The position numbers were made by a program, and so were the translations under genes. The notes beneath the pieces were generated by a model. That model did no database searches. It was not told the DNA's origin and saw only the letters and a program-made list of their open reading frames with translations. Positions 50,694-58,405 of a stretch of DNA of 64,000 bases are shown here, piece after piece (the first letter of the stretch is position 1; every line of letters starts with the position of its first letter). This DNA is from an uncultured Clostridia bacterium (GTDB lineage: Bacteria > Bacillota > Clostridia > Oscillospirales > Acutalibacteraceae). The stretch is taken from positions 35,749 to 99,748 of the forward strand of contig CANQFC010000007.1 in the NCBI GenBank assembly GCA_947598155.1, read 5' to 3'.

Positions 50694-50735
50694 ACCGTTT
50701 GGCCTGTCAAGGTAAAATAAAATGTATTTGTCCGT

Positions 50736-50769
50736 TATAAGGTACATTGCACGGGACGGGCTTATTGAA
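50736..50769 (+). repeat. Dispersed structured repeat, copy 8 (remnant)
   Basis: A short relic, TATAAGG at the left and GGGACGGGCTTATTGAA at the right, just upstream of the LexA-box promoter. Confidence 0.45.
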
Positions 50770-50790
50770 AATTTTTCCTCTTTGGTTTAT

Positions 50791-50820
50791 TATAATTCTA
50801 TCGAACATTTGTTCGATAGA
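50791..50820 (+). promoter_or_regulatory. -10 box and LexA (SOS) operator
   Basis: TATAAT (50791-50796) runs directly into a perfect palindrome at 50797-50820: TCTATCGAACA, two T, then the exact complement. Its core CGAACATTTGTTCG fits the Firmicute LexA box CGAAC-N4-GTTCG. The position over the transcription start implies repression by LexA and induction on DNA damage. The -35 box is poor (TTGAAA with 20-base spacing). Confidence 0.8.
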
Positions 50821-50833
50821 AAGGAGGAAAATT

Positions 50834-51064
50834 ATGACTTTACGGGAACTCGGAGAGGAGTACATAATTTGTGCGGACGAGCTTAAAAAACGTGAAACTG
50901 CACTCTCCAATAAGTTGAATAAACTTGGCGGGATGCGCTATTATGAGGCAAGCCGCGATATTAAAATTATCCGCGATATGGAGCGCGATTCAAGAATCAC
51001 GGGGCAGTATCTCATAAATTATTACGAAAATAAAACCGACCGCCGAATTTACCACAGCCGGTAA
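50834..51064 (+). CDS. Small coiled-coil protein under LexA control
   Basis: A 76-residue, highly charged helical protein (Lys, Arg, Glu, Asp and Tyr rich) with no membrane segment or Cys. The start is ATG 50834, eight bases after AAGGAGG, which itself abuts the LexA operator. I know no family for it. Being SOS-controlled and small, it could act as a cell-division inhibitor, a repair helper or a phage-type function; unlike YneA-type inhibitors it has no membrane anchor or LysM domain. The gene stands alone. Confidence 0.75.
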   Translation: MTLRELGEEYIICADELKKRETALSNKLNKLGGMRYYEASRDIKIIRDMERDSRITGQYLINYYENKTDRRIYHSR

Positions 51065-51165
51065 ATACCTGTCTGTGTAAACGCGCTTTTATTTCAATTT
51101 TATTGCGGATATTGCGAAAATGCGCTATACTGTAAATGCTAAACTATAAATCGGGAGGGACGTTT

Positions 51166-51660
51166 ATGAAACTGTACTTAAAGCAAAAGGCATTTTCCTG
51201 GCGCAACAAATTCTTTGTCTACGATGAAAACGGAAACGACAAATATTATGTGGAAGGCGAGCTGTTTTCTTTAGAGAAAAAACTGCATATTTATGATTTG
51301 CAGGGAAATGAATTGCGCTTAATTTACCAAAAGGTAATGAGCTTTCTGCCAAAATATTATATCAGCAAAAACGGTGAGGACGCCGCTCTTGTAGTTAAAA
51401 ACTTCACTTTTTTCTCTCAGTCTTATTCCGTTGAAAATTTCGGCTGGGAGGTTAAGGGCGATTTTACCGCGCACGAATATGAAATCAGCTCAAATTCGGG
51501 CACGGTCGCCACTGTTTCAAAGCATTGGTTTACTTTCGGAGACTCTTATGAAATTGACATAGCGGACGGGGTAAATGAAGTTGACGCGCTTGCCGTTGTA
51601 CTTATAATTGACGCTTGTTTGCAGGCGTCGTCAAACGCTGTATCGTCAGCGTCAACGTAA
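51166..51660 (+). CDS. LURP-one-related (YxjI-like) protein
   Basis: The 164-residue protein is strand-rich with an amphipathic C-terminal helix, as in the Tubby-like LURP-one fold. Typical lines are 'KQKAFSWRNKFFVYDENGN', 'YYVEGELFSLEKKLHIYD' and 'DSYEIDIADGVNEVDALAVV'. ATG 51166 follows CGGGAGGGA. The biochemical role of bacterial members is not known. Confidence 0.8.
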   Translation: MKLYLKQKAFSWRNKFFVYDENGNDKYYVEGELFSLEKKLHIYDLQGNELRLIYQKVMSFLPKYYISKNGEDAALVVKNFTFFSQSYSVENFGWEVKGDFTAHEYEISSNSGTVATVSKHWFTFGDSYEIDIADGVNEVDALAVVLIIDACLQASSNAVSSAST

Positions 51661-51717
51661 AAATACGGCTGTGTGCCTGCCTTGCAGAGAGAAACCGTTG
51701 TTTAAACCGAATAAAGC

Positions 51718-51746
51718 AAAAAGCAAGTCATAGGACTTGCTTTTTT
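51718..51746. terminator. Bidirectional terminator
   Basis: AAAAAGCAAGTC pairs with GACTTGCTTTTTT around ATAG, between the converging LURP-one and GH43-like genes. Confidence 0.9.
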
Positions 51747-51766
51747 GCGCTGTTTCGCGTTCGTTT

Positions 51767-52696
51767 TTATTTATAATATTCTTTAAGTTTGTTGTACTCC
51801 GCGTCGGTTATTTCAATTACCCTGCCGTGTTTGAAACCGTATGGGAACGAAAAGCTTTCACGGCACATTTTAAAATTACTGTCGCCGGGCGCGTCGGAAA
51901 TAAACGGGACATATCCCATTTTTTCTTTCTCACAGCCAAAGAAATCCAGCATAAGGCACCATCTGCCGTCAGGCAGAATATAGCTTGTCGGCGCTTCATA
52001 TGAGCCCGGTTTTTCCAATGACGCCATATATTTTTCAAAGGCTACGTCGTGAATGTAAGGACCGTAAAGGGATTTTGAAACGGCGTGCATATTCATCGGC
52101 GGGCAGTCGGCGTTTTTATAAAACAAATGGTACGTATCCGCAATTTTCGTTATGTGAGAGTCTAAAATTTCGTTTTCCTTTGCAAAAAACGGTTTCGGCT
52201 CCGAAAAGCTTTTAAAATCCTTTGTCACACAGCAAAATATAACCATATGTGTAAAGCCGTCGGCCTTTACAGTGGAGCCCCAATGGATAAGATATTCACC
52301 GTTTTTCTCGTCAAAGAACACCTCGGGCGCCCACATACAGCCGAAATCCTCTCTGCTGACGGGCAAAAGCTCCTGTTCGCTGAAGTTTATCAAATCGGGC
52401 GTGCGCCACGCGCAAAAATATTTACTGCCCGTTGAGTTTACCTCTTTCCAGTTCACGCTGTTGTTTTCGTCCATTCGGTACGCGATTGACAGGTCGGTCG
52501 TGATAATTATAAATCCGCCGCCGCGCAGACGGACAACCTCAATGTCGCGGCACCCCTTTTCGCTCATAGTGCTTGTAAGTACAGGCTCTCCGCCGTTGAG
52601 CGATTCAAAATGAAGTCCGTCTTTTGAAACTGCAAAATATACTTGCTCTCCGTCCGGAGTAAGCTTTTCTTTAAAATGAACAAATAAATATGCCAA
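51767..52696 (-). CDS. GH43-like beta-propeller glycosidase
   Basis: A 309-residue cytoplasmic protein (no signal peptide) with blade repeats typical of five-bladed propellers: 'VYFAVSKDGLHFESLNGGEP', 'WRTPDLINFSEQELLPVS', 'GCMWAPEVFFDEKNGEYLIH', 'TKDFKSFSEPKPFF' and 'PDGRWCLMLDFFG'. The 'WAPEVFFD' segment is characteristic of GH43. It likely acts on arabinose-, xylose- or galactose-containing oligosaccharides taken up by the cell. The start is TTG 52696 after AGGAGGAA. A strong promoter and a repeat right end precede it. Confidence 0.75.
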   Translation of the reverse strand: MAYLFVHFKEKLTPDGEQVYFAVSKDGLHFESLNGGEPVLTSTMSEKGCRDIEVVRLRGGGFIIITTDLSIAYRMDENNSVNWKEVNSTGSKYFCAWRTPDLINFSEQELLPVSREDFGCMWAPEVFFDEKNGEYLIHWGSTVKADGFTHMVIFCCVTKDFKSFSEPKPFFAKENEILDSHITKIADTYHLFYKNADCPPMNMHAVSKSLYGPYIHDVAFEKYMASLEKPGSYEAPTSYILPDGRWCLMLDFFGCEKEKMGYVPFISDAPGDSNFKMCRESFSFPYGFKHGRVIEITDAEYNKLKEYYK

Positions 52697-52725
52697 AAAA
52701 CAGTTCCTCCTTTAGCTTAATGCGA

Positions 52726-52750
52726 TTCAATAAGGGGCTTGCCCCGTCAT
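52726..52750 (-). repeat. Dispersed structured repeat, copy 9 (right end)
   Basis: On the minus strand, ATGACGGGGCAAG followed by CCCCTTATTGAA. It lies between the GH43-like promoter and the gene, in the gene's orientation. Confidence 0.7.
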
Positions 52751-52770
52751 ATTATTCTGTATTCAAAGCG

Positions 52771-52799
52771 ATTATACTTATTGCGCGCGGTAAAGTCAA
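52771..52799 (-). promoter_or_regulatory. Promoter of the GH43-like gene
   Basis: On the minus strand, TTGACT (52799-52794) and TATAAT (52776-52771) are 17 bases apart. Confidence 0.75.
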
Positions 52800-52821
52800 T
52801 AAAAAAATTTGTAAAAAGCAG

Positions 52822-52850
52822 TTGACAAAAGTAAATATATGGTGTACTAT
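52822..52850 (+). promoter_or_regulatory. Promoter of the GntR/ABC operon
   Basis: TTGACA (52822-52827) and TACTAT (52845-52850) are 17 bases apart and lie directly upstream of the operator palindrome. The divergent GH43 promoter starts 23 bases away. Confidence 0.8.
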
Positions 52851-52851
52851 A

Positions 52852-52880
52852 CAACTGTGATATATGTGCTATCACAGTTG
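52852..52880 (+). promoter_or_regulatory. Operator of the GntR (YtrA-type) regulator
   Basis: A perfect inverted repeat: CAACTGTGATA (52852-52862), seven bases, TATCACAGTTG (52870-52880). It covers the transcription start and precedes the regulator's own gene, as expected for autorepression. Confidence 0.8.
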
Positions 52881-52917
52881 GCACACACAACTTATACTTT
52901 ACGGAGGTGAGAGCGTT

Positions 52918-53295
52918 TTGAATTTTTTCGTGGATTTTCATTCCCGAACGCCGATTTATGAACAAATAAAAGAGCAGATAATAAGCCTTGTCGGTCGGGA
53001 AGAGCTTAAGGCAGACGACAGGCTCCCGTCGCTTAGGCAGTTATCTGCGGAACTTTCAATAAACATAAACACAATCAAACGCGCGTTTTCAGAGCTTGAG
53101 GCCCAAGGAATAATTTATTCTGTTGCGGGAAAAGGAAATTTTATAAGCGGAAAAGCGGAAAAAACCGCAATTGAACAGGGCGCTCTTGAGAATGCGAGGT
53201 GTGCAATTTCAAAAGCTAAGTTTATGGGAGCGAAAAAAAGCGACATAATGTTCATAGTTGACAGTATTTACAAGGGAGATGAAAATAATGATTGA
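52918..53295 (+). CDS. GntR-family regulator, YtrA subfamily
   Basis: A 125-residue protein. A winged-helix GntR domain (about 8-75) has 'PIYEQIKEQIISLVGREELK' and 'LPSLRQLSAELSININTIKR'. It is followed by a short helical tail (about 80-125) and not a large effector domain, the mark of the YtrA group. The start is TTG 52918, seven bases after GGAGGTGA. It overlaps the ABC ATPase gene, which it probably regulates through the palindrome upstream. YtrA-type systems often respond to cell-wall-active compounds. Confidence 0.88.
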   Translation: MNFFVDFHSRTPIYEQIKEQIISLVGREELKADDRLPSLRQLSAELSININTIKRAFSELEAQGIIYSVAGKGNFISGKAEKTAIEQGALENARCAISKAKFMGAKKSDIMFIVDSIYKGDENND

Positions 53296-54187
53296 AATTA
53301 AGAATATAACAAAAAAATTCGGCAGTTTTACAGCGATTGAAGATATAAACTTTAACGTTGAGCCGTCGTCAATTTACGGGCTTATCGGCTACAACGGCGC
53401 GGGTAAAACTACGCTTTTGAAAACTGTCGCGGGGATTTACAAATCCGAAACCGGCGAGGTTTTAATGGACGGGGAGAACACTTTTGACAACAACAGCGTG
53501 CGCAAGGAAATGTTCTATATTCCCGACGACCTTTGGTTTCCGTTAAACTCAACGCCGAAATCCATGGCGAAGTTTTATTCGGACTATTACCCGAATTTCA
53601 GCGTGAAAACCTTTGAAAATCTTTTAGACCTTTTCGGACTTTCCGCCAAAAAGAGGATCAGGGGCTTTTCAAAGGGTATGCAAAGGCAGACCGAAATTGT
53701 TTTGGCGCTCTCAAGCAGACCCAAATACCTTTTGCTTGACGAAACATTTGACGGGCTTGACCCGCAAAAAAGAGATATTACCAAAAAACTTTTTTTGGAG
53801 TACATAGCGGAGAACGAGGCGTCAATAATTATTTCCTCGCACAATCTTTCGGAGCTTGCGAATCTTTGCGACCACGCGGGTCTTATAAACGGCAAGCGTC
53901 TTACTATGGACTGCTCTGTTTATGACATTTCAGAGAATTACGGTAAATTCAGGCTTATTTTTGACCGTGACATCACAGAAGAAGATTTCAGCGAAATAAA
54001 TTACAAATCGCTTGATATTGACGGTAAAATCGCAACGATTATATTCAAAGAAAATTTGAATGAAGAGAAGATTAAGCTAAACGCGCTCCGCCCCATCGCT
54101 ATTGACGAATATAAGCTGACGCTTGAAGAAGTATTCCTGAATGAAATGGAGGATAAGAAATATGACATCACAAAGATATTTGAATGA
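53288..54187 (+). CDS. ABC transporter ATP-binding protein
   Basis: A 299-residue ATPase. Walker A is GYNGAGKTTLL near residue 38, the signature region reads 'GFSKGMQRQTEIVLALSSRP' with FSKGM in place of LSGGQ, Walker B 'KYLLLDETFDGLDP' follows, and the switch His is in 'IIISSHNLSEL'. This matches the YtrB/BcrA-type exporters paired with YtrA regulators. I chose ATG 53288, which follows AAGGGAG. It overlaps both the regulator and the permease genes. Confidence 0.92.
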   Translation: MIEIKNITKKFGSFTAIEDINFNVEPSSIYGLIGYNGAGKTTLLKTVAGIYKSETGEVLMDGENTFDNNSVRKEMFYIPDDLWFPLNSTPKSMAKFYSDYYPNFSVKTFENLLDLFGLSAKKRIRGFSKGMQRQTEIVLALSSRPKYLLLDETFDGLDPQKRDITKKLFLEYIAENEASIIISSHNLSELANLCDHAGLINGKRLTMDCSVYDISENYGKFRLIFDRDITEEDFSEINYKSLDIDGKIATIIFKENLNEEKIKLNALRPIAIDEYKLTLEEVFLNEMEDKKYDITKIFE

Positions 54188-56621
54188 TAAAGTTGCATTG
54201 AAAGACTTTTTAAGAAGTCTTTTGGGAGCGTGCAAGGCCCCTATTGCGGCAGTTATCATTATTTCGTTTTATATCTTAGGCCCGATAATAAAGTTCGCAA
54301 AAGAATTAAAGGAAAATATTGCATATATGGAGCTTGTGAAGAGCCATCAAATAATCTCGTATTTCGGCGGGAACTATGAGAACTCCGACGTCTATTTTGA
54401 ACATCAATCTCCGTATATTATAATGATTATTTGCGGGATAATAGTCGCGTTTTCACTTTTTTCGTTTGCTTTTAGGAAAAACAGCGTAAACGTTTATTTC
54501 AGTGTTGGAATAAATAGGGTGCGCCTGTTTTTAAACAGATTCGCAGCAGGCGTTGCGGAGCTTTTGGCGGTATCGATTATTCCGTATTTAATTATGTTTT
54601 TGATGAACGTAAAATTGTTCGGATTCCACCCGCATCAGCTAAAGCTGTTTGCATTTTATTCGCTTTTGATGTTTGTAAGCGGCGTTTCGGGCTTTGCGTT
54701 CGGCGTGCTCGCCGCGGCGATTTCCGGTTCGGCGATAGAAATGCTTTTAACCGTAGGCTCGTCAAGCGTTATTTTCATCGCTTTTGCATTTTTGATAAAA
54801 AGTTTAAAAGAAATATTTTTATTCGGATTCAATTCAACATACGACTACTACGACGCCTATGAAAAATTACTGCTTTTTACGCCGTGGACAGCTCTCTCAG
54901 AGAGGACGGATATAAGTTCGCTTATAACCGGTAAAAAAGTGCCGAACGAGTTTTTGCTGACTTGGAAAACCGACTTTTTGCCGATAGCCTTATGGGCGGC
55001 AGCGTCGCTTATTATATTTGCTGTTGCGCTGTTCCTCTTTAAAAAGCGTAAAAATGAACACACACACTCGTTCGGTAAATATGCGGCAGCAAGCGCGATA
55101 AACGGCACAGCCGTTTTCGTTATAAGCGTAGTCCTTTTAATTGAAGTGTTTAAAGAAAATTACTTATACATACATATAAAAAGCATTCCTCTTTACGTAG
55201 TCATCATCGCGGCGCTTTCATTTGTAATTTTCTTTGTGGCAGAGCTTATTATCCGCAGAAATTTCAAGGCGGGTTTAAGAATGCTTCCCGTGTACGGCGG
55301 TTGCGCCGCTGTAACGCTCGCGTCGCTTATTGTAATCGGAACGGGGTATTTCGGTACATACAACAAACTGCCCGAAATTAAGGATATTGAATACATTTCG
55401 ATGAGCTACTTTGATCCGCTCGGCTCGCTTAGCTATAACACCGATTGGTATGAACCGAAAGACTATGACAGCGAGCATTCCAATGTTTGTAAAAGCAGTA
55501 ATCCGGAAGACATTAAAATGTGCTTTGAGCAGTTCAACAAAATAAAAGACGGCAAACGCTTTGGCGAATCCGAATTGCAATACGCAGAGTTCTTAATTAA
55601 AACGAAGGACGGCAAGTTTATATCGAGGCATTTCCCCGTTTATTCCGAGGAAATTGCCCATAATTACAATAAATCGGTATTTAATTCGGAATATTTTCAC
55701 CATATTATAAAAGCTGCCGTATCCGCAGAGCCGGAGTATAACGCAGACTCGGAAGTAATTGTATCCGCAGAGCCGGAGTATAACGCAGACTCGGAAGTAA
55801 TTGTATCCGACGGTCCGTTTATTGATGCGGAAATGTTTGACTATTATGACAGCTCGCTTATTTCAAGCTATGAATCGTCCGAACCGCTTAATCCGTATGA
55901 AAATATAGTAGGTACAAATTATGAAATAACCGAGGAATTGAGACAAGCTCTTTACAACGACCTTTGCAAAATTACCTACGACGAATATTACGGCAGAGCG
56001 GGCAACCCCACCGGAGCGCTCGTTCGGGTTTCCGACTTACCAATGCTTGAAACATATCAATATACAGTAATGTACAACTCTTTGGATTTTGATATTTACG
56101 AAAATGCGCAGGGTAAAAGTTCCGCATTGTGCATGCCTGCAAGAGCAATTATTGTTTACCCGCAGATGACCGAAACGGCGGCGGTTTTAGCTGATATGGA
56201 ACCTGCCGTAAGCAGTATTGCGGTTAAATCCGTAATCGTTCCGGACAAAAAGCTTTCCATAGGCGATCTAATAGAAGATATAACTTCAGGTTCATCAGGC
56301 ATAATGGAAAGCGCAGAACAGTTATTTTCAGCGGGAGAGCAGTTGGATTTCGGCGGTTGGCTGTACGGCCCTGAAATTCAGGGAACTTTCTCTCAAAAGC
56401 CCAACGGTACAGTTCTTGATTTTATTGAGATATTATACGGCAAAAATGACGTAAAAGTTTCACGCGTCGATGACAGGGAAAAGGCGGAAAAGATTTCCGA
56501 CGCCGCGCGCGTAGTATATGATACATACGGCGACAACGGCAGATATGTATATGTAATTTACGATGACGGCAGTATAGTTCCAAAGTACCTGCCTGAAAAA
56601 TCACTGTCGGTTCTCAGCTGA
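54162..56621 (+). CDS. ABC-2 type permease with a large outside domain
   Basis: An 819-residue membrane protein. Helices fill about residues 20-400: one early helix, a loop of about 60 residues, a group of five or six, then three more. A soluble region of about 400 residues follows and has no recognised domain. An exact 42-base tandem duplication (55719-55802) repeats 14 residues of the pattern VSAEPEYNADSEVI. ATG 54162 lies in the end of the ATPase gene. It would be the export or sensing partner of the ATPase in the YtrA-type system. Confidence 0.8.
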   Translation: MTSQRYLNDKVALKDFLRSLLGACKAPIAAVIIISFYILGPIIKFAKELKENIAYMELVKSHQIISYFGGNYENSDVYFEHQSPYIIMIICGIIVAFSLFSFAFRKNSVNVYFSVGINRVRLFLNRFAAGVAELLAVSIIPYLIMFLMNVKLFGFHPHQLKLFAFYSLLMFVSGVSGFAFGVLAAAISGSAIEMLLTVGSSSVIFIAFAFLIKSLKEIFLFGFNSTYDYYDAYEKLLLFTPWTALSERTDISSLITGKKVPNEFLLTWKTDFLPIALWAAASLIIFAVALFLFKKRKNEHTHSFGKYAAASAINGTAVFVISVVLLIEVFKENYLYIHIKSIPLYVVIIAALSFVIFFVAELIIRRNFKAGLRMLPVYGGCAAVTLASLIVIGTGYFGTYNKLPEIKDIEYISMSYFDPLGSLSYNTDWYEPKDYDSEHSNVCKSSNPEDIKMCFEQFNKIKDGKRFGESELQYAEFLIKTKDGKFISRHFPVYSEEIAHNYNKSVFNSEYFHHIIKAAVSAEPEYNADSEVIVSAEPEYNADSEVIVSDGPFIDAEMFDYYDSSLISSYESSEPLNPYENIVGTNYEITEELRQALYNDLCKITYDEYYGRAGNPTGALVRVSDLPMLETYQYTVMYNSLDFDIYENAQGKSSALCMPARAIIVYPQMTETAAVLADMEPAVSSIAVKSVIVPDKKLSIGDLIEDITSGSSGIMESAEQLFSAGEQLDFGGWLYGPEIQGTFSQKPNGTVLDFIEILYGKNDVKVSRVDDREKAEKISDAARVVYDTYGDNGRYVYVIYDDGSIVPKYLPEKSLSVLS
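55719..55802 (+). repeat. Exact 42-bp tandem duplication inside the permease gene
   Basis: Bases 55719-55760 and 55761-55802 are identical, and a third unit starts (GTATCCG) before diverging. The length is a multiple of three, so the frame is kept. It looks like a recent slippage or unequal-crossover event and could vary between strains. Confidence 0.95.
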
Positions 56622-56638
56622 CGGGCGAATATTTAAAA

Positions 56639-56675
56639 AACGCGGAGCAAGCCAAAAACCTGCTCCGCGTTGTTG
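56639..56675. terminator. Terminator between the permease and flavin reductase genes
   Basis: AACGCGGAGCA (56639-56649) pairs with TGCTCCGCGTT (56661-56671), followed by GTTGTTT. It lies between converging genes. Confidence 0.8.
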
Positions 56676-56690
56676 TTTCCGTTTGTATGT

Positions 56691-57188
56691 TTATTCGTCG
56701 ACAAGTACCTTAATAATTTCGCCGACATAAGCGCGGTGAAAATCCGAGTCCTTGTAGTTTGAACATATTTCAGGGTCGATAAACCCTTTCGGGTCAATAT
56801 CCTGATAAGCGATTTTACGCATAAGAACCGTAATTTTTGACTGCCTGAATGAAACTGCCTCGCCTACTTTAACAGGCTCAAGGCCCGTAAGCGCAGTTTT
56901 GTCGGTATCTCTGCCTGATTTACTGCCGCAGATTCCCAGTTCTTTTTTGTAATCCCCGCCGAAAAACGAGAGAGTAAAGTAATCGTTTTTCTCCATAAAT
57001 TCAAAGGTATATCTTTGCGGGCGGACAAAAACAAAGCAAACGTCTTTGCCCCAAAGCTCGCCTATGCCGCCCCAGCTTACCGTCATCATATTGTAGGAGT
57101 CTGTTTTGCCCGCGGTAAGCAGCGCCCATTGGTCGCTTATCATGGAAACAAAATTTTCTTTTAGCTCCCGAATGTTTATTTCTTTCAA
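56691..57188 (-). CDS. Flavin reductase-like FMN-binding protein
   Basis: A 165-residue protein of the split-barrel flavin reductase family, with 'WALLTAGKTDSYNMMTVSWG' near residue 21, 'VFVRPQRYTFEFMEKNDYFT' near residue 52 and 'ELGICGSKSGRDTDK' near residue 85. It binds FMN; the electron partner is unknown. The start is probably TTG 57188 after AAGGAG; GTG 57197 overlaps that site. It runs leftward, divergent from the XRE gene. Confidence 0.82.
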   Translation of the reverse strand: MKEINIRELKENFVSMISDQWALLTAGKTDSYNMMTVSWGGIGELWGKDVCFVFVRPQRYTFEFMEKNDYFTLSFFGGDYKKELGICGSKSGRDTDKTALTGLEPVKVGEAVSFRQSKITVLMRKIAYQDIDPKGFIDPEICSNYKDSDFHRAYVGEIIKVLVDE

Positions 57189-57444
57189 AAAAATCACTCC
57201 TTATTATTTTTCATACAATATTATATACTCATTTCGGCAAAAATACAACCTGTGGTGCAGGTGAACTTTTTTCGGCTCAATATATGCTTTACAGATAATT
57301 TTTGACTAAAATCGACAGAAAAAAACTTTGTAAAACCTTACAAAATTTCTTGTAAAACTTTGTATAGATATTTTTTGACAGCGTCTTTTCAAAATGGAAT
57401 TTTTATGTTAATATTATCGCACCCGAAAATTTGGAGTGTTGAAA
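57189..57444. promoter_or_regulatory. Divergent control region with an operator-like palindrome
   Basis: This 256-base AT-rich gap lies between the flavin reductase and XRE genes. It holds a perfect TTTGTAA (57327-57333), four bases, TTACAAA (57338-57344). Two more TTGTAAAAC/TTTGTA half-sites follow to about 57365, and a TTGACA at 57375-57380 has no clear -10. The cluster would suit binding by the XRE protein encoded just downstream. Confidence 0.45.
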
Positions 57445-57666
57445 ATGGAGTTTAACGAACGGTTGAAAAGCCTGCGCTGCGCAAAGATTCCAACGATAAC
57501 TCAGAAAGATCTTGCAAACGCATTGGGGATTACTCAGCGTAAAGTTTCTTTTATGGAAACAGGCACAACGGAACCGTCGCTTTCGGATATTATCGAAATT
57601 TGTAAATATTTTAACGTTTCCGCAGATTATCTTTTAGGTCTTCAGGACGAAATGCCGAGAAAGTGA
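57445..57666 (+). CDS. XRE-family transcriptional regulator
   Basis: A 73-residue single-domain Cro/C1-type helix-turn-helix protein. The DNA-binding region is 'TQKDLANALGITQRKVSFME' (about residues 20-39), and it ends with the common 'YFNVSADYLLGL'. ATG 57445 follows GGAG at eight bases. It is 6 bases ahead of nth and may share its transcript. The target is unknown, though half-sites upstream suggest self-control. Confidence 0.9.
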   Translation: MEFNERLKSLRCAKIPTITQKDLANALGITQRKVSFMETGTTEPSLSDIIEICKYFNVSADYLLGLQDEMPRK

Positions 57667-57672
57667 TTAAAA

Positions 57673-58302
57673 ATGACTAAAAAAGAGCGAGCGCTACATT
57701 TGATTGACGCATTAAAAACAAAATATCCCGAAGCGGTTTGCAGCCTTGTATCCGAAAATCCGTTTGAGCTTTTGGTCGCAACCCGTCTTTCAGCGCAGTG
57801 TACCGACGCGAGAGTGAATACTGTCACTCCCGCTCTTTTTTCAAAATACCGTACATTGGACGATTACTGCAACGCCGATACGGCGGATATAGAAAATATA
57901 ATTCATTCCTGCGGATTTTACCACGGAAAGGCCCGTGATATTATTGAAATGGCAAGGGGAGTGCGCGACCGATTCGGCGGTAAAGTCCCCGACAACATTG
58001 AGGATTTGACGACTCTTTCGGGTGTGGGCAGAAAAACCGCAAATTTAATTGTGGGCGACGTGTACGGCAAGCCCGCCGTTGTGGCGGATACGCATTTGAT
58101 TCGGATTTCCAACCGAATGGGGCTTTGCAGTACAAAAGACCCTAAAAAAGTCGAAATGGAGCTTAAAAAAATATTGCCGCCCGAGGAGAGCAACGATTTC
58201 TGCCATAGGTGCGTACTTCACGGTCGTGACACCTGCACCGCGAGGAAGGCGCACTGTGAAAACTGCGTTTGCGCGGAGTACTGCAAGAAAATAAATATTT
58301 AA
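57673..58302 (+). CDS. nth: Endonuclease III
   Basis: A 209-residue base-excision DNA glycosylase/AP lyase. The helix-hairpin-helix 'LTTLSGVGRKTANLIVGD' near residue 115 holds the catalytic Lys, and 'AVVADTHLIRISNRMG' holds the catalytic Asp. The C-terminal 4Fe-4S motif is 'CTARKAHCENCVCAEYC' (C-x6-C-x2-C-x5-type spacing). It removes oxidised pyrimidines from DNA. It follows the XRE gene closely. Confidence 0.95.
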   Translation: MTKKERALHLIDALKTKYPEAVCSLVSENPFELLVATRLSAQCTDARVNTVTPALFSKYRTLDDYCNADTADIENIIHSCGFYHGKARDIIEMARGVRDRFGGKVPDNIEDLTTLSGVGRKTANLIVGDVYGKPAVVADTHLIRISNRMGLCSTKDPKKVEMELKKILPPEESNDFCHRCVLHGRDTCTARKAHCENCVCAEYCKKINI

Positions 58303-58405
58303 TTCTGTATTAAAATAAAAATTGTTTGTCTATACTCTTGTTAAAACGGCAAATATAATGTAAAATATATAAATAATAAATATATAAATGAAATGAGGCG
58401 GTTTT

